A stretch of DNA of 64,000 nt from Gemmatimonadota bacterium (GTDB lineage Bacteria > JAAXHH01), in NCBI GenBank assembly GCA_026702745.1, contig JAPPBT010000101.1:1-64000 (forward strand), given 5' to 3'. Below the pieces are notes generated by a model. That model was not told the DNA's origin. It was given only the letters and a program-made list of their open reading frames with translations, and did not search any database. Numbering within the stretch: the stretch's first letter is position 1; every line of letters starts with the position of its first letter. Of the stretch, positions 1 through 8,780 are shown piece after piece. The translations under genes were made by a program, and so were the position numbers.

Positions 1-798
1 GACGGACTCGTACTGGTCCAGGATCAGGCGGTACTTGCCGGTGAGCCCGACCTTCAGCGACGGGTGGTAGGACGTGGGTTCCAGGCCTTCCGCGATGGCC
101 AGGACCCGTTCGCACAGGTCTCGCGAGAAGGACACGCCGGTCGACGACCCGAAGGGTTTCAGCACCATGACGAGAAACTGCCCCTGCTCGTCGTGTCCGG
201 TGAAGTACCCGTCGACCCACTTGTCCAGCTTCTCCGACGCCTGTTTCTCGTACTTCTCCTCCAGGTCGCTCACGGTGAACGGTTCGTCTTCCGTCTCCAG
301 GCCGAGGTCTTCCTCGGAAACGAAAAGGGGATTCTGTTCCAGTTTCGTCTTCAGGATCTGCCGGCTCAGCCGGCTCTGGATCTCTTCCAGGTCTTCCAGG
401 TCGGCGTACAGGTACTTGTGGTTTTCGTAGAACCGCTTTTCGTCGTCCACCCTGTACTCGATGTAACGGACATATCCTTCCGGGAGATCGGACCGGAGCC
501 GGCCGGCGAGGTCGTCGGCGTACCGCTGGGCGGCGGCCAGGTCTTCCGTCTCTATGACGACGGTCAGGTTGCCGATGCCGCCGACGCGCTCCGTGAGCCG
601 GTGTATGTCGTCGACGCTCCGGTAGCCTTCGGGGAGCAGTTCGACGAAGTCGGTTTTCAGCTGAAGCCTGAAGGCGAAATGGACGGAAAGCGAGGCGGAA
701 AGCAGCGCGAACAACAGGACCTTTGCCGGATGGCGGCAGATGAAGGCGATATACCTGTTCAGGAAGCGGTCTAGGGCGGCTCTGGTTTCGGCCTTCAC
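1..798 (-). CDS. RND/MMPL-family exporter, N-terminal part (cut by window edge)
   Basis: The frame is open from a GTG at 798 down to base 1 (266 residues) with no stop, so the gene continues outside the window. The N-terminus has a short cytoplasmic segment, one membrane helix (about residues 24-44, HPAKVLLFALLSASLSVHFA), and then LKTDFVELLPEGYRSVDDI. That last stretch matches the D-x-DF-x-x-LLP opening of the first periplasmic domain in MMPL/RND exporters of the hopanoid-exporter type. The rest of the visible part is acidic and soluble, as expected for that periplasmic loop. The substrate cannot be told; lipids or hydrophobic compounds are usual for the family. An ATG at 805 is in another frame and gives no sensible protein. 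It is divergent from the following transporter operon. Confidence 0.8.
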   Translation of the reverse strand, partial: MKAETRAALDRFLNRYIAFICRHPAKVLLFALLSASLSVHFAFRLQLKTDFVELLPEGYRSVDDIHRLTERVGGIGNLTVVIETEDLAAAQRYADDLAGRLRSDLPEGYVRYIEYRVDDEKRFYENHKYLYADLEDLEEIQSRLSRQILKTKLEQNPLFVSEEDLGLETEDEPFTVSDLEEKYEKQASEKLDKWVDGYFTGHDEQGQFLVMVLKPFGSSTGVSFSRDLCERVLAIAEGLEPTSYHPSLKVGLTGKYRLILDQYESV

Positions 799-924
799 GG
801 TGCATTCCTCGTATGAATCGCGCACATCCAAGGTATGGAAATATCCCGGTAAACCACTGGGGTGTCAACCACTAAAACGGCGAATGCAACGGGGTTGAAG
901 GGCTTCGGCGAAAGGCGTTTTTCT

Positions 925-953
925 TTGACTTATCCCGTGCGCGACCTTACATA
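925..953 (+). promoter_or_regulatory. Possible sigma70-type promoter for the transporter/peptidase-like operon
   Basis: TTGACT at 925-930 lies 17 bases before TACATA at 948-953, in the divergent region between the exporter at 1-798 and the plus-strand operon. The -35 box is good but the -10 box is poor (3 of 6). Transcription would begin near 960. That leaves about 75 untranslated bases before the ATG at 1035 but under 10 before the alternative TTG at 969, a weak argument for the ATG. Predicted by eye only. Confidence 0.35.
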
Positions 954-1034
954 TGCTGGACCCGTTTTTTGATACAACCCATTGCTGAAAAACGCGAAAG
1001 CCGTACTCCGCCCACTACATTTTCCGCCCACTCC

Positions 1035-3029
1035 ATGGCCTCAGTACAGCAAAGTGTTTCCGCCTCGGCTGTCCGTGCGACCGCGACCCGGATCATTACG
1101 CCGCGATCCATTCTCCTGGGCCTGACGAGCGTCGTCCTGATTTCCCTCATCGTCCCCTATTTCCAGTACACCATGGCCTCGTCCCAGCTGGGCGCGGATC
1201 ATCTCCACATCGGCGCGCTGTTTCTGGCCTTTGCGTACCTGGTCGTATTCAACGTGGTGCTGGCCAGGTGGAAGAAGGACTGGGCCCTCACGCCCCACGA
1301 GTTCGTCATCCCTCTGGTCATGGGCATGGCGGCATCGGGGCTGACGACCAACGGCATGGGCGCCCCGTTCATCTCCACGCTGATGGCCCCCTACCTGCTG
1401 GCGACGCCCGAGAACCAGTGGGCCGAGTACTTCTACCCGTACCTGAAGCCCTGGGCGACCGTCACGAACCAGGGCAACGCGCTCACGTGGCTGGTGGACG
1501 GCATCCCGCCCGGCGCGTCCATTCCCTGGAGCGTGTGGGGCATTCCGCTGTTCTGGTGGCTGACCTTCATCGTCCCGATCATCTTCATGGGCCTGTGTCT
1601 CGTGGTCATCCTCAGGCGTCAGTGGGTCGAACACGAGAAGCTCGTCTTCCCCATGATGCAGATCCCCCTCGCCTTCACCCGCGGCATGGAATCGCCGAGC
1701 CGCGTCCCGGCCTTTCTCTCGGAGAAGCGTTTCTGGATCGGCTTTTCCATCCCGTTCTGCGTGATGATGTACAACATCGTAGGGTACTTCACCCCGGTTG
1801 TACCCCAGTTCCCCTATTTCGGGTCGGCGCCGCCCATCGTATTCGGCGAGGGGTTCCCCCCGCTGGAAATCAACTTCCGCCCCGCCATACTTGGAATTTC
1901 CTATTTCGTCAACCTGGACGTCCTCGCCGGTTTCTGGGTGTTCTACATGATCGGGATCATCCAGGTGGGCATCGCTCACCGGATCGGGTACGACATCCCG
2001 GGACGGGACAATTACACGTCGATCCACCCCATGCTGGACTGGCAGAACATGGGCGCGTTCATCCTGTTCGTGGGATGGGGGCTCTGGCGGGCGCGGTTTC
2101 ACATCCGCGCCGTGTGCTCCCAGGCCTTCGGCCGCAGGTCGGACCTGGACGACTCACAGGAAATGCTGCCCTACCGGGTCGCAGTCTTCGGATTCATCGG
2201 GGGTTTCGTCTATGGGGTGGTCTGGCTGAACCAGCTGGGCATGAGCGTGCCCATCGCCGTGTTCCTCCTCGCCGGCGTATTCATCATCTACATCGGCGTG
2301 TCCCGCATCATCGCCGAGGCCGGGCTGCCCTACGTGCGTTCGCCCATGATCGCCCAGGTGCTCGTGTTCTATTCGGTCGGGTCGGCCAACCTGTCCATGT
2401 CCACCATGACGGCCATGGCCCAGACCTACGGACCCGTCAGCGAGATCAAGTCGACCTTCATGCCCGCCTTCATGCAGGCTGCCAAGCTGTCCGAGATCGG
2501 TGCGCGCTGGCAGCGCGGCCTGGGCTGGTCGATCCTGGCCGCCGCGGTGATCGGCGTGGTGATCTCACTGGTATGGACGATCTACATGGGATTCGACCAG
2601 GGTACGCGCCAGTTCACCAATGGCTGGTGGTTCGGCCGAATCGGATCGACCATCCCTTACACTGAAACGCTTACCAAGATGCGGGATCCCTTCGGACCGG
2701 ACACGTCGCGGCTGATGTTCTTCCTGGTGGGCGGTGCGCTCATGTTTCTGCTCATGACGCTGAGAGCCCGGCTGCCGGGCTGGCCGCTGCATCCCCTCGG
2801 ATTCTTTCTTTCCTACTCCTGGCCCGCCCGGGCGATCGTCTCGTCCATGTTCGTGTGCTGGGTCATCAAGAGCATCATGATGTGGGTTGGCGGCATCGAA
2901 CTGTACCGGAAGGGACAGCCCTTCTTCCTGGGCCTGATCTTCGGCGTGGTCACCGGCGTGGTCATCTCCATGTTCGTCGACTACGTTTGGTTTCCCCACG
3001 CGGGCCATCATATCTACGGGATAGACTGA
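1035..3029 (+). CDS. Polytopic membrane transporter-like protein, DUF6785/DUF6784 family
   Basis: A large integral membrane protein of about 664 residues with more than ten hydrophobic helices. The central part (around ASGLTTNGMGAPFIS and the HEKLVFPMMQIPLAF loop) and the C-terminal block (FFLSYSWPARAIVSSMFV to the ADYVW-like end) fit the DUF6785 and DUF6784 families, thought to be related to oligopeptide (OPT) transporters. No substrate is known. The first gene of a tight plus-strand run; the next starts one base after its stop. Start choice is uncertain: a TTG at 969 adds 22 polar residues, and neither site has a clear ribosome binding site. I use the ATG at 1035. Together with the OPT-like gene at 8781 it brackets a peptidase-like and an amidohydrolase gene, suggesting uptake of small peptides or amides (inference). 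Confidence 0.8.
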   Translation: MASVQQSVSASAVRATATRIITPRSILLGLTSVVLISLIVPYFQYTMASSQLGADHLHIGALFLAFAYLVVFNVVLARWKKDWALTPHEFVIPLVMGMAASGLTTNGMGAPFISTLMAPYLLATPENQWAEYFYPYLKPWATVTNQGNALTWLVDGIPPGASIPWSVWGIPLFWWLTFIVPIIFMGLCLVVILRRQWVEHEKLVFPMMQIPLAFTRGMESPSRVPAFLSEKRFWIGFSIPFCVMMYNIVGYFTPVVPQFPYFGSAPPIVFGEGFPPLEINFRPAILGISYFVNLDVLAGFWVFYMIGIIQVGIAHRIGYDIPGRDNYTSIHPMLDWQNMGAFILFVGWGLWRARFHIRAVCSQAFGRRSDLDDSQEMLPYRVAVFGFIGGFVYGVVWLNQLGMSVPIAVFLLAGVFIIYIGVSRIIAEAGLPYVRSPMIAQVLVFYSVGSANLSMSTMTAMAQTYGPVSEIKSTFMPAFMQAAKLSEIGARWQRGLGWSILAAAVIGVVISLVWTIYMGFDQGTRQFTNGWWFGRIGSTIPYTETLTKMRDPFGPDTSRLMFFLVGGALMFLLMTLRARLPGWPLHPLGFFLSYSWPARAIVSSMFVCWVIKSIMMWVGGIELYRKGQPFFLGLIFGVVTGVVISMFVDYVWFPHAGHHIYGID

Positions 3030-3030
3030 C

Positions 3031-6000
3031 GTGTATTCGCGGATATTCGGTTACTTCTTCCTCGCCGTGGGCGTCCTGTTGTTCCTCGCCGTGGCCGTCG
3101 CCGGCCCGGCCTGGGTGACGGAGCACGTGATCCTGAGGATCGTCTCCCTTCCGGAAGACGTACCGCCCAGGCCCCTCGAAGAGGCGCCGGTGACCTGGGA
3201 AGAGGTCTCCGAAATCGTCACCCCGGAACGCGTGGAGGCCCATGTCCGGGCGATGAGCGAAAACCCGTCCCGCGTCGTCGGTTATCCAGGAAACCGGGCG
3301 GCCATGGAGTACGTGGTCGATGCCTTTCATGCCGGCGGCCTTTCAGACGTCTCCGTCGACACCTTCACCGTATCCTCGCCCGTCGACCACGGTTTCACGC
3401 TGACCGTGCACGACTCCGTGGAAACGGAAATGCCGGTGTACCAGTTCTGGCCCAACCTGGTCCGGCTGAATTCCTTTACCGACGGGATCCGGGGACCCCT
3501 GCACTACGGCCGGCGGGGCGAGTTCCAGGCCTTCAACGGGAAGGAGATCGAGGGGAGTATCGTCCTGGTCGATTTCGACGGGCGCGACCAGTACCTCAAC
3601 GCGCGGATGCTCGGTGCGCAGGCCATACTTTTCTACGACAGCGGCCCCGGTTCCGTGACCAACAACCAGGCCCAGCGCAAGATCCTGGACGTGCCCGCCG
3701 ACGTGCCGCGCTTCTGGGTCCCGGACCCCCATGCCGCTGCGGTCCTGGCGGCCGCGCGGTCCGGCGAGGTCGAAGTGACAATACGGGGACGCATGTCATG
3801 GGAACGGGCCGAGACCTGGAACGTCATGGGGTGGATACCGGGCAAGGACGAGCCGCTGCCGGGGAGCGACGGTACGGAGAAATGGAAAGACCGGGTCGTC
3901 GTGCTGTCGGCCTTCTACGACGCCATGTCGGTCGTACCCGGACTGGCGCCGGGTGCCGAGAGCGCGGGGGGCGTCGCCGCCATGCTGGAACTGATGGACG
4001 TGCTTCGGGCCCATCCGCCGGGATACACGGTACTGTTCCTGGCCACGTCCGCCCATTTCCACGGGCTGCAGGGCGTAAACGACTTCCTGGACCGTCACCA
4101 GAGGAAAGACGAGTTCTTCCTGGAACGGATTCCCGAGGAGGACCGGATCCCCTTCGACCTGTTCCTGGGCCTGGACCTCACCAGCAGGGCGGACCAGGTC
4201 GGCCTGTTCAGCTACGGCGATTTCATCTTCTTCACCTCGAATCTGGAGATTCTGTACGAACCCTATGCGGACCGGTACCTGAATTACGCGCGCAAGGCCG
4301 GGGTCCACGATGAAGCGGACAGCCGGACGGCCTACCTCAACACGCTGACGCACCCGCTCCGGTCGCAGGAAAGCTTCATGCCCGCCGGTCCCGCCTTCGA
4401 CCACGAGATGGTCACGCTCGCCGGGCTCCACGGCATGACCTTCGCCACAGTGAACGACAACCGGCTCCTTATCGATACCCCGAAGGACCGGATCGAGTAC
4501 GTCGATTTCCCCAACCTGGTCCGGCAGATCCGGACGCTGGGCACCTTGCTGCCCGCCATGCTGTCCGATCCCGAGGCCTTCGACGTAGACGAGTCTATAC
4601 GGCTCAAGGACGAGGGCCGCGACATCGAGGGCCGGGTCCTCGAATTCGACCGCACGGTCGATTTCTTCAAGCCCAATACCCCGGTCTCCGACGCCCTGGT
4701 CGTCTACGAGCCTGGCTATACGAGCCACAGCGGCGTGCGGGGATTCATGGTCACCCACGCCGACTCGCTGGGGCATTTCCGGCATTCAATGGTCCGGTTC
4801 CCCCGGGGACCGACGGAACTTCGCAGCTACGGCCTGGGCGCCGACGGCCGGATCGTGTACGCCCCGGACCTGGGTGAAGAGGGCAACGCCACCTTTCCCC
4901 TCGCGGTGCCGAACGCCGCAAAGGTGAACAATACCATACAGGTCCTTTTCCCCTGCGAGGAGATCAACCTCTTCGATATCGTGGACCCCGGCGTCTTCGT
5001 CGCCCTCGACAACCTGACCGTACTCGGCCGGGACAACAGTCCGTTGCGCAAGTACGGCGCGGCCTTCGTGGAGGATCAGAGCTTCTTCGGCAACTGGATG
5101 ACCAACGCCGCGGTGGTCTTCGCCAGGCCCGAAGACCGGGTCAAGATGTTCATGAGCTCGGGTCCCCGGGGCGTCAAGTACCTGCTGACCAACACGCCCG
5201 AATCGTGGCTCGACGAACCACCGGAAAGTATCTCGGACGACGCCATGGCCCTGGCCCAGGGACGGGGATTCACGGCGGACCATGGCCTGATCCTCTACCC
5301 CTTCTACCAGAGCGCCCTGGACCTGTGGTCGCTCAACCGGGCCCGCCTGATGAAACTGGAGGACCACGGCGTGACCAACGCCCGGGCCGCCCAACTGCAC
5401 GAGGAAAGCACCCAGGCATTGCGGGCCGCCCGGGAGGCCCTGGAAAACCGCCGTTACGACGCCTTCGCCGCACAGTCGAGGGAGGCCTGGGGCTACGAGG
5501 CACGGGCCTATCCCGACGTGCGGTACGCCGCGGACGACACGGTGGACGGCATTGTGTTCTACTTCATGCTGCTGGTCCCTTTCTGTTTCTTCCTCGAACG
5601 GCTTTTCTTCGGTTTCACGGACATACGGAAGCGGCTGGCCTCGGTGGGCGTCATCTTCGCGGCGGTCTTCCTGCTGCTGCAGAACGTGCACCCCGCCTTT
5701 CAACTCAGCCTGACGCCGTACATGGTCTTTCTCGCCTTCATCATCCTGGCCATGGCACTGATCATCATCACCATGATCGTAACCCGGTTCGACACCGAGA
5801 TGAAGAACCTGACCCGGTCGGCGGCCGGCCTCCACGAGGCGGACATCGGCCGGCTGAGCGCCACGGCCGTGGCCATATCCCTGGGGATATCGAACCTGCG
5901 CAAGCGGAAGATGCGCACGGCGCTGACCGCGGTCACCCTGACCCTGCTGACCTTCACCGTGTTGTCCTTCACTTCCTTCCGGACCGGCATCCAGTTCTAT

Positions 6001-7599
6001 ACGCTGGACCGCGAGAACACCCCGCCGTACGACGGTGTCCTCATGCGCAGCCTGTCGTGGCACTCCCTGCCCACGTCCTTCCTGCCCTACGTGGAGAACG
6101 CCTTCGAAGGCCAGGCGGACGTGGTGCCCCGGTCCTGGTACGAGCCGGAGGACATGACCAGTCCCTACATCGATCTGCGCGTGCCGGGCAAAGGGACCGC
6201 CACCACGGTACAATCCGTCCTGGGACTGCACGCCGGCGAACCGGCCGTCACCGGCCTGGACCGCTTCCTGGTGCCGGGCGGACGATGGTTCGCCCCGGAC
6301 GAAAGGTCGGTCTGCCTCCTGCCCACGGAACTGGCCGAGCGGTTGAACGTGGGGCCGGAGGACGTAGGTACGGCGGAAGTGGAGATCCTCGGGGGACGCT
6401 ATACCGTGATCGGCCTGCTCGATTCCGATGGGTTCGACGCCTACCGGGACATGGACGACGAGAGCATCATGCCCGCCAGCTTCTCCATGACCCGTTCCCT
6501 GACCGAAATGGACATCGAAGTGTTCATGTCCACCATCCAGGCCTCCGAACACCTGCCGTCCCGCAACGTGCTCGTCCTGCCCTACCGGCAGACACTCGAC
6601 CTGAACGGGTCCACGCGGTCCGTGGCCATCGCGGGGTTCTCAGGCGGCGAACAGCTTCGCGATTCCGTGGAGGCCTTCATGTCCCGGGTCCTCCTGGCCG
6701 TGTTCGTCGGCATGGAAGACGAAGTAAGGGTGTACAGTTCCCTGGGCGCCACTTCGGTCTCGGGCCTGGCCAACCTGATCATCCCGGTGCTCATCGCGGC
6801 GTTCCTGGTGTTGAACACCATGATGGGCGCCGTGTTCGAACGGTTCCGGGAAATCGGCGTGTACAGCGCGGTGGGCCTGGCGCCGAACCACGTGGCGGCC
6901 CTGTTCATTGCCGAAGCCGCCGTATTCGCGACCCTCGGGGCCGTATTCGGTTACCTGGCCGGACAAATCATCACCATGGGGCTTTCGCAATGGGACCTGC
7001 TGGGCGGCATGTCGCTCAACTATTCCTCCCTGTCGACCGTATACGCCACGATGGTCGTCATGGCCATCGTCTTCCTCTCCACCCTCTACCCGGCGAAGAA
7101 GGCCGCGGACATGACGGTGGAGGACGTGACGCGGCGCTGGTCGCCCCCGCCGCCCGACGAAGACGACTGGTGCTTCGAGTTCCCGTTCACGGTGACCGTC
7201 CCCGAAGCGTTGCCGCTGTCGGGTTACCTGAACCACATCTTCCAGACCCATGAAGACAGTTCGGCGGAGGACTTCGTCGCCGAGGGGACCACGCTCGACG
7301 CGATACCGGGCGATACCTTCGACACGTATCACGTGGCGTCCACCGTCTGGCTGGCGCCCTATGACCTCGCCATCAGCCAGGACGTGCGGCTTGAACTGGA
7401 GCCTGTGCTCCACGAGAGACTGTACCGCATCCTGATCGTGATCCATCGCCGCAGCGGAGACCTGGCGCAGTGGCAGACGATCAACCGGCGGTTCTTTACC
7501 GTACTGAGGAAGCGGTTTCTGGTATGGCGGACCCTGGCAGAGCCCATAAAGGCGCGGTACCGGGATATCAAAGCCTTCGATCGCCACACGGCCCTGTAA
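3031..7599 (+). CDS. Fusion of degenerate M28 peptidase-like domain with FtsX-type permease module
   Basis: A protein of 1522 residues with a GTG start. An N-terminal membrane helix (about 5-25) is followed by a PA-like insert and an M28-like aminopeptidase domain (roughly 60-510). Next come three helices (about 840-935) and an FtsX/MacB-type permease unit: helix near 970, extracytoplasmic domain, then helices from 1246 to about 1365 with FREIGVYSAVGLAP, the FtsX signature. A soluble tail of about 150 residues follows. In the peptidase part the first metal-binding His of the HxD motif is Phe295 (SAFYDA), the Asp of GADDNASG is Glu310 (GAESAGG), and the Glu-Glu pair is His342-Phe343. The late His (FDHE, His458) is kept. 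It is therefore probably not an active metallopeptidase. One base separates it from the upstream transporter gene. No ATPase gene is nearby. Confidence 0.85.
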   Translation: MYSRIFGYFFLAVGVLLFLAVAVAGPAWVTEHVILRIVSLPEDVPPRPLEEAPVTWEEVSEIVTPERVEAHVRAMSENPSRVVGYPGNRAAMEYVVDAFHAGGLSDVSVDTFTVSSPVDHGFTLTVHDSVETEMPVYQFWPNLVRLNSFTDGIRGPLHYGRRGEFQAFNGKEIEGSIVLVDFDGRDQYLNARMLGAQAILFYDSGPGSVTNNQAQRKILDVPADVPRFWVPDPHAAAVLAAARSGEVEVTIRGRMSWERAETWNVMGWIPGKDEPLPGSDGTEKWKDRVVVLSAFYDAMSVVPGLAPGAESAGGVAAMLELMDVLRAHPPGYTVLFLATSAHFHGLQGVNDFLDRHQRKDEFFLERIPEEDRIPFDLFLGLDLTSRADQVGLFSYGDFIFFTSNLEILYEPYADRYLNYARKAGVHDEADSRTAYLNTLTHPLRSQESFMPAGPAFDHEMVTLAGLHGMTFATVNDNRLLIDTPKDRIEYVDFPNLVRQIRTLGTLLPAMLSDPEAFDVDESIRLKDEGRDIEGRVLEFDRTVDFFKPNTPVSDALVVYEPGYTSHSGVRGFMVTHADSLGHFRHSMVRFPRGPTELRSYGLGADGRIVYAPDLGEEGNATFPLAVPNAAKVNNTIQVLFPCEEINLFDIVDPGVFVALDNLTVLGRDNSPLRKYGAAFVEDQSFFGNWMTNAAVVFARPEDRVKMFMSSGPRGVKYLLTNTPESWLDEPPESISDDAMALAQGRGFTADHGLILYPFYQSALDLWSLNRARLMKLEDHGVTNARAAQLHEESTQALRAAREALENRRYDAFAAQSREAWGYEARAYPDVRYAADDTVDGIVFYFMLLVPFCFFLERLFFGFTDIRKRLASVGVIFAAVFLLLQNVHPAFQLSLTPYMVFLAFIILAMALIIITMIVTRFDTEMKNLTRSAAGLHEADIGRLSATAVAISLGISNLRKRKMRTALTAVTLTLLTFTVLSFTSFRTGIQFYTLDRENTPPYDGVLMRSLSWHSLPTSFLPYVENAFEGQADVVPRSWYEPEDMTSPYIDLRVPGKGTATTVQSVLGLHAGEPAVTGLDRFLVPGGRWFAPDERSVCLLPTELAERLNVGPEDVGTAEVEILGGRYTVIGLLDSDGFDAYRDMDDESIMPASFSMTRSLTEMDIEVFMSTIQASEHLPSRNVLVLPYRQTLDLNGSTRSVAIAGFSGGEQLRDSVEAFMSRVLLAVFVGMEDEVRVYSSLGATSVSGLANLIIPVLIAAFLVLNTMMGAVFERFREIGVYSAVGLAPNHVAALFIAEAAVFATLGAVFGYLAGQIITMGLSQWDLLGGMSLNYSSLSTVYATMVVMAIVFLSTLYPAKKAADMTVEDVTRRWSPPPPDEDDWCFEFPFTVTVPEALPLSGYLNHIFQTHEDSSAEDFVAEGTTLDAIPGDTFDTYHVASTVWLAPYDLAISQDVRLELEPVLHERLYRILIVIHRRSGDLAQWQTINRRFFTVLRKRFLVWRTLAEPIKARYRDIKAFDRHTAL

Positions 7600-7618
7600 C
7601 CTGCGGAGAGGAGCGGCG

Positions 7619-8776
7619 ATGTACGATTTGATCATCAAAGGCGGCCACGTCATCGATCCGGAGAACGGCATCAGCGGAAGCCGGGACGTCGCCGTCGACG
7701 GCGGCCTGATCGCGGCGGTGGAGCACGACATCCCGGCGGAACACGGCCGAAAGGTCGCCCGCGTCCACGGCCATTACGTCACGCCCGGGTTGATCGACAT
7801 CCACATGCATGCCTACGGCGGTTACCGGGGATGGGTATTCCCGGACGCCCACGTGCTCCCCAACGGGGTGACCACGGTGCTGGATACCGGGGGCGCGGGC
7901 TGGAAGAAGTTCGAAGACTTCAAGGACACGGTCATCGCGGATTCCACAACCCGGGTCCTGGCGCTGATCAACATCGTGGGCGCCGGCATGGAAGGCGCCG
8001 TGGAGCAGGACGTTTCGGAGATGGACCCGGTACCCTGCGGGGACATGATCGCCCGGTACCCGGAGCACGTCGTCGGGTCCAAGACCGCCCATTTCGGCGG
8101 ACCGGGCTGGGAGGCGGTGGACGGCGCCGTCGAGGCGGCCCGCCGAAGCGGCACCATCGCCATGATCGATTTTGCGCCGAAGCCGACCCGGAGCTACCGG
8201 GACCTGCTGCTGAAGAAGTTGAGCCCCGGCGACATACACACGCACCTCTACGCGCAGCACATACCCCTGCTGGACGAAAACGGCCGGGTGAACGACTACG
8301 TCCGGGAAGCCCGGGACAAGGGCATCCTGTTCGACCTGGGCCACGGCGGCGGCAGCTTCTGGTTCCGCATCGCCGTGCCGGCCATCGAGCAGGGCTTTCT
8401 GCCGGATACCATCAGCACGGACCTCCACAAGTACAGCGCCCTGATGCCGAACGCGAGCATGAACACGACCATGTCGAAATGCCTGAACATGGGGATGACC
8501 CTGGAGGACGTGATCATGCGCTCCACGCGAAACCCCGCCCGGGCCATCCGGCGCCCCGAACTGGGTACGCTGAGCATCGGCGCGGAGGCGGACGTCGCCG
8601 TGCTGGAACTGGAATACGGAGAGTTCGGTTTCGTGGACTCGGGCCATGCGCGCATGCGCGGCGACCGCCGGCTGAGGTGCCTGCTGACGGTGCGGGGCGG
8701 CGAGGTGGTCTGGGATCTGAACGGCCTGACGCGGCCGGACTGGGACAAGGCGGGCGACTACATAAGGACCGAGTGA
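7619..8776 (+). CDS. Amidohydrolase / deacetylase-family metallohydrolase
   Basis: A 385-residue cytoplasmic metal-dependent hydrolase of the amidohydrolase superfamily, of the dihydroorotase/deacetylase-like type. The N-terminal beta segment MYDLIIKGGHVIDPENGI and the strand-1 motif IDIHMHA (His62 and His64) are typical. A candidate metal-bridging Lys sits in VGSKTAHFGG, a further His in DLGHGGGSF, the catalytic Asp in ISTDLHK, and the C-terminal GADADVAVLE-type strand is present as IGAEADVAVLE. A strong ribosome binding site (GGAGAGGAG) precedes the ATG. It lies 19 bases after the peptidase-permease fusion and 4 before the OPT-like transporter. The substrate is unknown; a cyclic or acylated amino compound is the usual kind for the family. 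Confidence 0.87.
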   Translation: MYDLIIKGGHVIDPENGISGSRDVAVDGGLIAAVEHDIPAEHGRKVARVHGHYVTPGLIDIHMHAYGGYRGWVFPDAHVLPNGVTTVLDTGGAGWKKFEDFKDTVIADSTTRVLALINIVGAGMEGAVEQDVSEMDPVPCGDMIARYPEHVVGSKTAHFGGPGWEAVDGAVEAARRSGTIAMIDFAPKPTRSYRDLLLKKLSPGDIHTHLYAQHIPLLDENGRVNDYVREARDKGILFDLGHGGGSFWFRIAVPAIEQGFLPDTISTDLHKYSALMPNASMNTTMSKCLNMGMTLEDVIMRSTRNPARAIRRPELGTLSIGAEADVAVLELEYGEFGFVDSGHARMRGDRRLRCLLTVRGGEVVWDLNGLTRPDWDKAGDYIRTE

Positions 8777-8780
8777 GCGA

